The translations under genes and the position numbers were made by a program. Under the pieces are notes generated by a model that was not told where the DNA came from, searched no databases, and worked only from the letters and a program-made list of their open reading frames with translations. From NCBI GenBank assembly GCA_964468355.1, contig CAYXSV010000027.1:1-18894 (forward strand): DNA of 18,894 nt. Reading direction: 5' to 3'. The stretch comes from CAYSLZ01 sp964468355 (GTDB taxonomy: Bacteria > Patescibacteriota > Microgenomatia > UBA12405 > JAHJSD01). This document shows positions 14,851 through 18,894 of this stretch, piece after piece. Position 1 is the stretch's first letter. The number at the start of each line of letters is the position of its first letter.

Positions 14851-17068
14851 TGTGAGGAAATCTGCCTCTACTGAGTATGTGAATGCTCTGAGTAACAAAC
14901 GAACTAGGGGTACTGATGACTGTGTTGCTTTAGAATATATATCACCTTATTGTCAAGATGAATGCGGAGGAGATAGAAGTTATAAGATGTGGTCTTGGCA
15001 TAATCCCGGTGAAGATCCGAAAGGGTGGTTTGGGCTGCCGTGTGGAGATGCTTGCAAAGGATTCGGAATGCCTCTTTTTAAGTATGAGCAGAGAAATCAA
15101 TGTCAAGAGCCGATAGTCGGCAATGAGTGTGCAACAAAAGAAGAAATGCAAGCAGTTGGTTTAGATCAATGTGTTCCTTATCCTGGTTCAGATGGACCAA
15201 AGCCGACAACTGCTTCTTCGGATGAAGATCAAGAGACACCAACATCTGCTCCTGATAGGGAATGTCAACTTGGAAGTTGGCAAACAACCGGGGCTTGTGG
15301 AGAGACGCCGTGTGATTCAAACGAAGTTCTTTATTATCGTACTTGGACTTGGTCGGATACTAAACGGTTGTGTGGCGAAGAAATTGAAAGAAAATGTGTT
15401 GAGAAGAGTAAGTGTGAAGATGAAAATGGCATAAGTCCAACATCAACCCCAACATCAAGTTCTACGCCCTTTAAGGTATCTGGTTCGTTAGAAAAGAATA
15501 TTTTAACTTTTTTTGGGCAAAGTGGATCAGAAGTTATTCTTTTTAAAACTCCTTCCAACTCTAAAGAGTATTCAGAAGCTGATGCTAATCAACAATTATG
15601 TCATAAAAGAGAAACAATTAGTAATGAAGGTTGGGTTAAAGTAGATGTTTGTGGGCGTGGGTGTTATTATTACATAATAAGAAAAGACGGGGCTTTTGTT
15701 GAAGGCGGCGTTTATGGACTTGAGGAAAAATCTGGTTTGGCTTGCGCACCCTCAGTTGGTAACTTCCGGGCAAAATATAACGTTGATTACGGCATAAATT
15801 ATGTAAAACCAGGAGATAAAATTACACTTGAGTGGCAAGCACAAGGTTGTAAAGAATTAAAAGCTGGAGTAACACCAGAATCAAAAGAAGTTTCATCAGT
15901 ATGGTTTGGCCAAAAAGAACAGTTTGCCGGTTCCGAAAGTATTATTATTCCAGAAAATGCTCCGGAGTTTTTTCAGTTAACCTTAACTTGTTCAGGAGGA
16001 TATCCGCCGAGAGCTTCCCGCAGAGATGTTGATTATATAAGTTTTTCAACGGAAAAAACCACTCAAAATTACGATTTTACTCCTAGTTGTGATTATGAAA
16101 ATATAGATGAAGTACGGTGCGGTCATGGGTATGGTCCTCATCTTGGCGGAATGGGTTGCTCCGGAGTGCCGGAAGGTTGTACTCGCGGTTCATATTATCC
16201 ACAAGAAGATCCGGATTATAGAAGTTATGTAGAAAAAAGAGATGATTTTGCTAGTTGGTTGGCTGCTGGTAGGTATAAAGAAAAGGAGAGTAGTAGGTGG
16301 AAAGATAAAGACGGGTGGACACATGGAATTGGGTGTAGTTGTGGCCCTTATAAAGTTCACGGCGATCCTTTATGTGATTTAGGTCAAGAGGCGAAAACGA
16401 AATCCGGATATTCAGCTGTTTGTATTGAAAGTCCTCTTTGTTCAAAATTACAGCTGAAGGATACACATCCTGCTACTTCAGCACTTGGAGATTCAATTTC
16501 AATTAGAGTATGGTCAAGCCCGGTTCTTAATACCTGGTGCTCGACAGGTAACGTTAGTGGGGTAACGGTTACATTAATTAACAATAATAGTGGAAATAAA
16601 TGGTCAGCAACAACTGATAGTAAGGGAAAGGTAACTTTAAATCCAACTGATACCTATATTTATAATCCTGAATGTTTTGACCCTTATGATAATGAATGCA
16701 ATGGGGAACATTATACTCTAATAAGTGAGAAGTCGGGTTATCTTCCGTCGTATGACGACATTTATATTAAACCTTATTCTAGTGGGGGTAGTGGTTCTAT
16801 GCAAGAAAATACATTAAAGCCGACAAATACAACTAAGCCGACGAAAACGCCGCAGTATACTTCGGGTTCAGCTTCTGATTGTTCGAGAAAGTCAGAAGGG
16901 GATGCTAATTGTGACGGAGTAATAAATGTTTCTGATTTTTCAATTTGGAGAAAAGAGAAACATGACCAGGGGGCGGATGAAACACAAGCGAATTGGAAAT
17001 CTGATTTCAACGGCGACGGGTTGGTAAAAAATGACGATTTTAGTATTTGGTTGAATAATTTGGACTAA
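14729..17068 (+). CDS. Secreted multidomain dockerin-like protein (paralogue 3)
   Basis: A 779-residue surface protein. Its N-terminus (QKGDASLGVILGL, LPASFRLVQQNQDVRKSA) is nearly the same as paralogue 1, while its C-terminal half is homologous to paralogue 2. Inserted between are about 400 residues: a cysteine-containing block, a Thr/Ser/Pro linker, a segment near 178-230 (CQLGSWQTTGACGETPC) that weakly recalls thrombospondin type-1 repeats, and a probable Ig-like beta domain near 345-445 (VKPGDKITLEWQAQGC). Residues from about 452 repeat the paralogue 2 unit (SCDYENIDEVRCGHGYGP, GCSGVPEGC, SGVTVTLINNNSGNKW, YTLISEKSGYLPSYDDIYI). A Lys/Pro/Thr linker and a dockerin (DANCDGVINVSDF, DFNGDGLVKNDDF) finish the protein. 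It follows the second gene by 16 bases. The ligand or substrate is unknown. Confidence 0.83.
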   Translation: MESGSKKLLQKGDASLGVILGLVLISLALPASFRLVQQNQDVRKSASTEYVNALSNKRTRGTDDCVALEYISPYCQDECGGDRSYKMWSWHNPGEDPKGWFGLPCGDACKGFGMPLFKYEQRNQCQEPIVGNECATKEEMQAVGLDQCVPYPGSDGPKPTTASSDEDQETPTSAPDRECQLGSWQTTGACGETPCDSNEVLYYRTWTWSDTKRLCGEEIERKCVEKSKCEDENGISPTSTPTSSSTPFKVSGSLEKNILTFFGQSGSEVILFKTPSNSKEYSEADANQQLCHKRETISNEGWVKVDVCGRGCYYYIIRKDGAFVEGGVYGLEEKSGLACAPSVGNFRAKYNVDYGINYVKPGDKITLEWQAQGCKELKAGVTPESKEVSSVWFGQKEQFAGSESIIIPENAPEFFQLTLTCSGGYPPRASRRDVDYISFSTEKTTQNYDFTPSCDYENIDEVRCGHGYGPHLGGMGCSGVPEGCTRGSYYPQEDPDYRSYVEKRDDFASWLAAGRYKEKESSRWKDKDGWTHGIGCSCGPYKVHGDPLCDLGQEAKTKSGYSAVCIESPLCSKLQLKDTHPATSALGDSISIRVWSSPVLNTWCSTGNVSGVTVTLINNNSGNKWSATTDSKGKVTLNPTDTYIYNPECFDPYDNECNGEHYTLISEKSGYLPSYDDIYIKPYSSGGSGSMQENTLKPTNTTKPTKTPQYTSGSASDCSRKSEGDANCDGVINVSDFSIWRKEKHDQGADETQANWKSDFNGDGLVKNDDFSIWLNNLD
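16898..17068 (+). repeat. 3' conserved block, diverged copy 3
   Basis: Encodes the dockerin of the third paralogue and aligns without gaps to 13377 and 14542. It carries many more, mostly synonymous, differences than those two copies show to each other. Confidence 0.7.
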
Positions 17069-17088
17069 TAATGTATCTTTAAAATAGT

Positions 17089-18690
17089 ATGACTAAAAAA
17101 ATTAAATTATTAATTGTAGTTCTTCTTTTGATATTTTTACCGGCATCAGTTTATGTTTCCCAAAAGGTTACCGAGTATCGTAAAGGTGCCGAGACCAATG
17201 AAGTCGGCTTATCAATTCTTCCCTCGGAAGAAGAGGTTGAAGTTGATGAGGTTATTAAAGCAAAGGTTGTTATGAACACCGGAGCTGACAAAGTTGATGC
17301 AGTTAATTTAGATTTAATAATTAAAGCAGAAGAAGGAGTTTTAGACTGGTCAAAAACTGAATTAGAGGCGGTTGTTGGCGAAAATGAGGCCTTTAATCAC
17401 AACAGTAGGGCTTCTGTTTCCGAAGTTAGTTGCGAGGGCGGCCAGTGTATTCAGACGCTTACCTTAACATCAGTATCTACCCGTAGTGAATCTGGTTTAC
17501 AGACAGGCGTTATTGACTTAGGTTTTATAAACCTTAGTCCAATAAGCACCGGAGAAATTACGATTGAGTTTCAAAATGAAGATTTAATTGTTTCCGGCCC
17601 CCAAGGCGGTTTGAATCCCAGCTATTTGACTTCAGCTGTTTATAGTGTAAAAGCTTCGGACGGTTCCGGGGGAGCTGATTCCGATACGGGCTACGATGGT
17701 CAACGCCAAATAAAGTTAAATTGGCATCCTTCATCGGGCAGCAAATTAGTGGTAAATAAGCCCTTTTTTGTTTATTTAAATTTGGAATCAAATGAAAAAA
17801 TCGAGACTGGCGAAGTTGAGCTTAAATATGACCCGGAAAAATTAAAAGTAGAGACGGTCAGTTTAAGTGAAGATGAATGGGGCAATGAAGATCATCAAGC
17901 TTATAATTTAGCTGAAAATTATGATAATCAAACCGGAGCAATAAACCTGGGAATTGGTTTAGGCCATTCAGATTTGGCTAGAAAAGAAATTAATTTTGCC
18001 GTGCTTAAACTGCGTCCTTTAACAGTTGGCTCAATAAGTATGGAAGTCGTAAAAAATGATTTTTCCGGTTATAACCAGGAAAATCCGGAAAATTCCAGTT
18101 TAGAGTTAATTGACGGTCAAACAATAAATTGGAGTGTATTGGAAAGGCAAACTTTTCCGGAACTAAGTTTTAAGATTAAACTGGGAGGGACAACTTATCG
18201 AGTTGATAATCAAAGAAAATCAGTAAAAAATATTTCTCCACAAACAGTAACCGTTTTAATTAAGCGGGATGAATTTGAACGTAAATATCAAACAGTCGTT
18301 GATTTTGACGACCGGGCAATTGGTACTGCTAGTTTACTTCTTGCTAATGTTCCGGCGGGTGAAGGTTATACTATTCTTATTAAAGGGCCGAAGCATCTAG
18401 CCAGCCGTTATTGTTTTGATGAACAAGTTGAACACTGTGGTTTGCATGAAGGAAGTATAAGTTTAGTTAACGGGGAAAATAATTTTGATTGGACCGGCCT
18501 TGAACTTGAAGCCGGGGATTTAAATGGCGACGGAATTGTTAATTCCAAAGACTTTAGTCAACTTAAGAAGGCCTTAGGAAAGGAAGGAAAAGGGATTGCC
18601 GAGGATTTAAATTATAACGGGGTTGTTAATGCTCAAGATGTTGTTTTCTTCTTAAGCACTCTCAGTAATCGTTATGAAGACGAGTTGTAA
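17089..18690 (+). CDS. Secreted cohesin-like and dockerin-like domain protein (scaffold candidate)
   Basis: A 533-residue surface protein. Residues 5-24 are a signal-anchor helix followed by LPASVYVSQKVTEYRKGA, echoing the post-helix motif of the three preceding proteins. Two cohesin-like beta domains follow. The first (about 38-192) starts VGLSILPSEEEVEVDEVIKA and has the pattern of a conserved DAVNLDL strand and a late TGEITIEF strand. The second (about 205-348) contains VELKYDPEKLKVETV, GAINLGIG and FAVLKLRPLTVGSISM. A third beta domain (about 355-470) includes VPAGEGYTILIKGPKHL. The C-terminus is a two-loop dockerin, GDLNGDGIVNSKDF and DLNYNGVVNAQDV. Cohesins bind dockerins in cellulosomes, so this could hold the upstream dockerin proteins; binding is inferred, not shown. 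It lies 20 bases after the third paralogue. The cohesin assignment is by pattern, not by a profile search. Confidence 0.82.
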   Translation: MTKKIKLLIVVLLLIFLPASVYVSQKVTEYRKGAETNEVGLSILPSEEEVEVDEVIKAKVVMNTGADKVDAVNLDLIIKAEEGVLDWSKTELEAVVGENEAFNHNSRASVSEVSCEGGQCIQTLTLTSVSTRSESGLQTGVIDLGFINLSPISTGEITIEFQNEDLIVSGPQGGLNPSYLTSAVYSVKASDGSGGADSDTGYDGQRQIKLNWHPSSGSKLVVNKPFFVYLNLESNEKIETGEVELKYDPEKLKVETVSLSEDEWGNEDHQAYNLAENYDNQTGAINLGIGLGHSDLARKEINFAVLKLRPLTVGSISMEVVKNDFSGYNQENPENSSLELIDGQTINWSVLERQTFPELSFKIKLGGTTYRVDNQRKSVKNISPQTVTVLIKRDEFERKYQTVVDFDDRAIGTASLLLANVPAGEGYTILIKGPKHLASRYCFDEQVEHCGLHEGSISLVNGENNFDWTGLELEAGDLNGDGIVNSKDFSQLKKALGKEGKGIAEDLNYNGVVNAQDVVFFLSTLSNRYEDEL

Positions 18691-18783
18691 AAAAGGGAAA
18701 GCTGTTTTTTGGGGCTGTTCCGACCCTGCTTCACTCATTAACTTAATTTTAGCAGAAAAGTTTCTTTTTTTTGTCCACTTATT
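18691..18783. other. AT-rich gap after the operon, nothing firm
   Basis: No gene is seen. Six A face six T around a ten-base spacer near 18688-18710, which could weakly pair. A run of eight T lies near 18765-18774 but has no solid stem before it, so no terminator is called. Confidence 0.4.
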
Positions 18784-18894
18784 GCTACGGCCCGTTGTGA
18801 CGCGAGGCGAGTCGTAGTTGTTGGTCGGGGATGCCCGCCTAGCCGTCGAGGCTGGCCGGACTTGCCGCCCGGGTACTGCGTGTGGGAACCGTCG
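18784..18894. ncRNA. GC-rich strongly structured segment, possible unidentified RNA gene (cut by window end)
   Basis: The base composition jumps from AT-rich to about two thirds G+C and stays so to the last base. Successive hairpins are possible: a 7-bp stem CTACGGC/GTCGTAG (18785-18791 with 18811-18817), CGGG/CCCG around GATG (18826-18837), AGCC/GGCT around GTCGA (18841-18853), and CCGG/CCGG (18856-18859 with 18869-18872). In AT-rich genomes such islands are usually structural RNAs. I do not find signature sequences of 5S, RNase P, tmRNA or SRP RNA. The strand and limits are unknown. An assembly artefact or foreign fragment is the alternative. Confidence 0.35.

Noticed and set aside
10985..17150. 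LPAS motif as a sortase sorting signal
   Set aside because: It sits directly after an N-terminal membrane helix. Sortase motifs are C-terminal, followed by a hydrophobic helix and basic tail, which these proteins lack.
18865..18894. 5S rRNA 3' half (GGGTACTGC...GTGGGA)
   Set aside because: A short resemblance only; the conserved 5S loop around CCGAAC and the terminal helix are absent from the preceding sequence.
1..18894. CRISPR array, insertion sequence or prophage
   Set aside because: No regularly spaced identical repeats with unique spacers, no transposase or integrase, and no phage structural genes were seen. The repeats found are 7-base tandem tracts or gene-end paralogy.

Overview
The window looks like chromosomal DNA of an uncultivated bacterium of the Candidate Phyla Radiation, most likely a Microgenomates-type lineage. 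This is inferred from protein style rather than a marker gene. The clues are AT-rich DNA, short core genes, a long-form nucleoside diphosphate kinase, and surface proteins with one N-terminal membrane helix, Pro/Thr linkers, many cysteines and dockerin-like C-termini. TGA acts as a stop codon here: it ends murB directly before a tRNA, so this is not a TGA=Gly lineage such as Gracilibacteria.

Positions 1-9515 are mostly housekeeping genes on the + strand. In order they are: the 3' part of argS; two unrecognised genes, the first broken by an in-frame TGA; a small leftward gene broken by an in-frame TAA; a sigma-70 family factor with an extra C-terminal domain; an O-antigen-ligase/Wzy-type membrane protein; murB; tRNA-Gly(GCC) with encoded CCA; an M16 zinc peptidase; and ndk. 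Several of these have a TGnTATAAT-type extended -10 box only 5-14 bases before the start codon and no Shine-Dalgarno sequence, which suggests leaderless or near-leaderless mRNAs.

Positions 9508-18690 form a surface-protein module. A leftward papain-like (C1A) cysteine protease carries a single dockerin-like calcium loop and is broken by a one-base frameshift. Facing away from it is a tight four-gene run (gaps of about 16-20 bases). The first three genes encode paralogous secreted proteins with near-identical N-terminal membrane/sorting segments, different cysteine-rich middles and near-identical C-terminal dockerins. The fourth encodes a protein with two cohesin-like beta domains, a third beta domain and a two-repeat dockerin. 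Together they suggest a cell-surface assembly held together by cohesin-dockerin-like contacts, with ends conserved and centres exchanged like cassettes. This function is inferred.

Two further signals cut across the genes. A family of degenerate 7-base tandem repeats occurs in two intergenic regions and inside two coding regions. The last ~110 bases are abruptly GC-rich and full of hairpins, which suggests an unidentified structured RNA cut by the window end.
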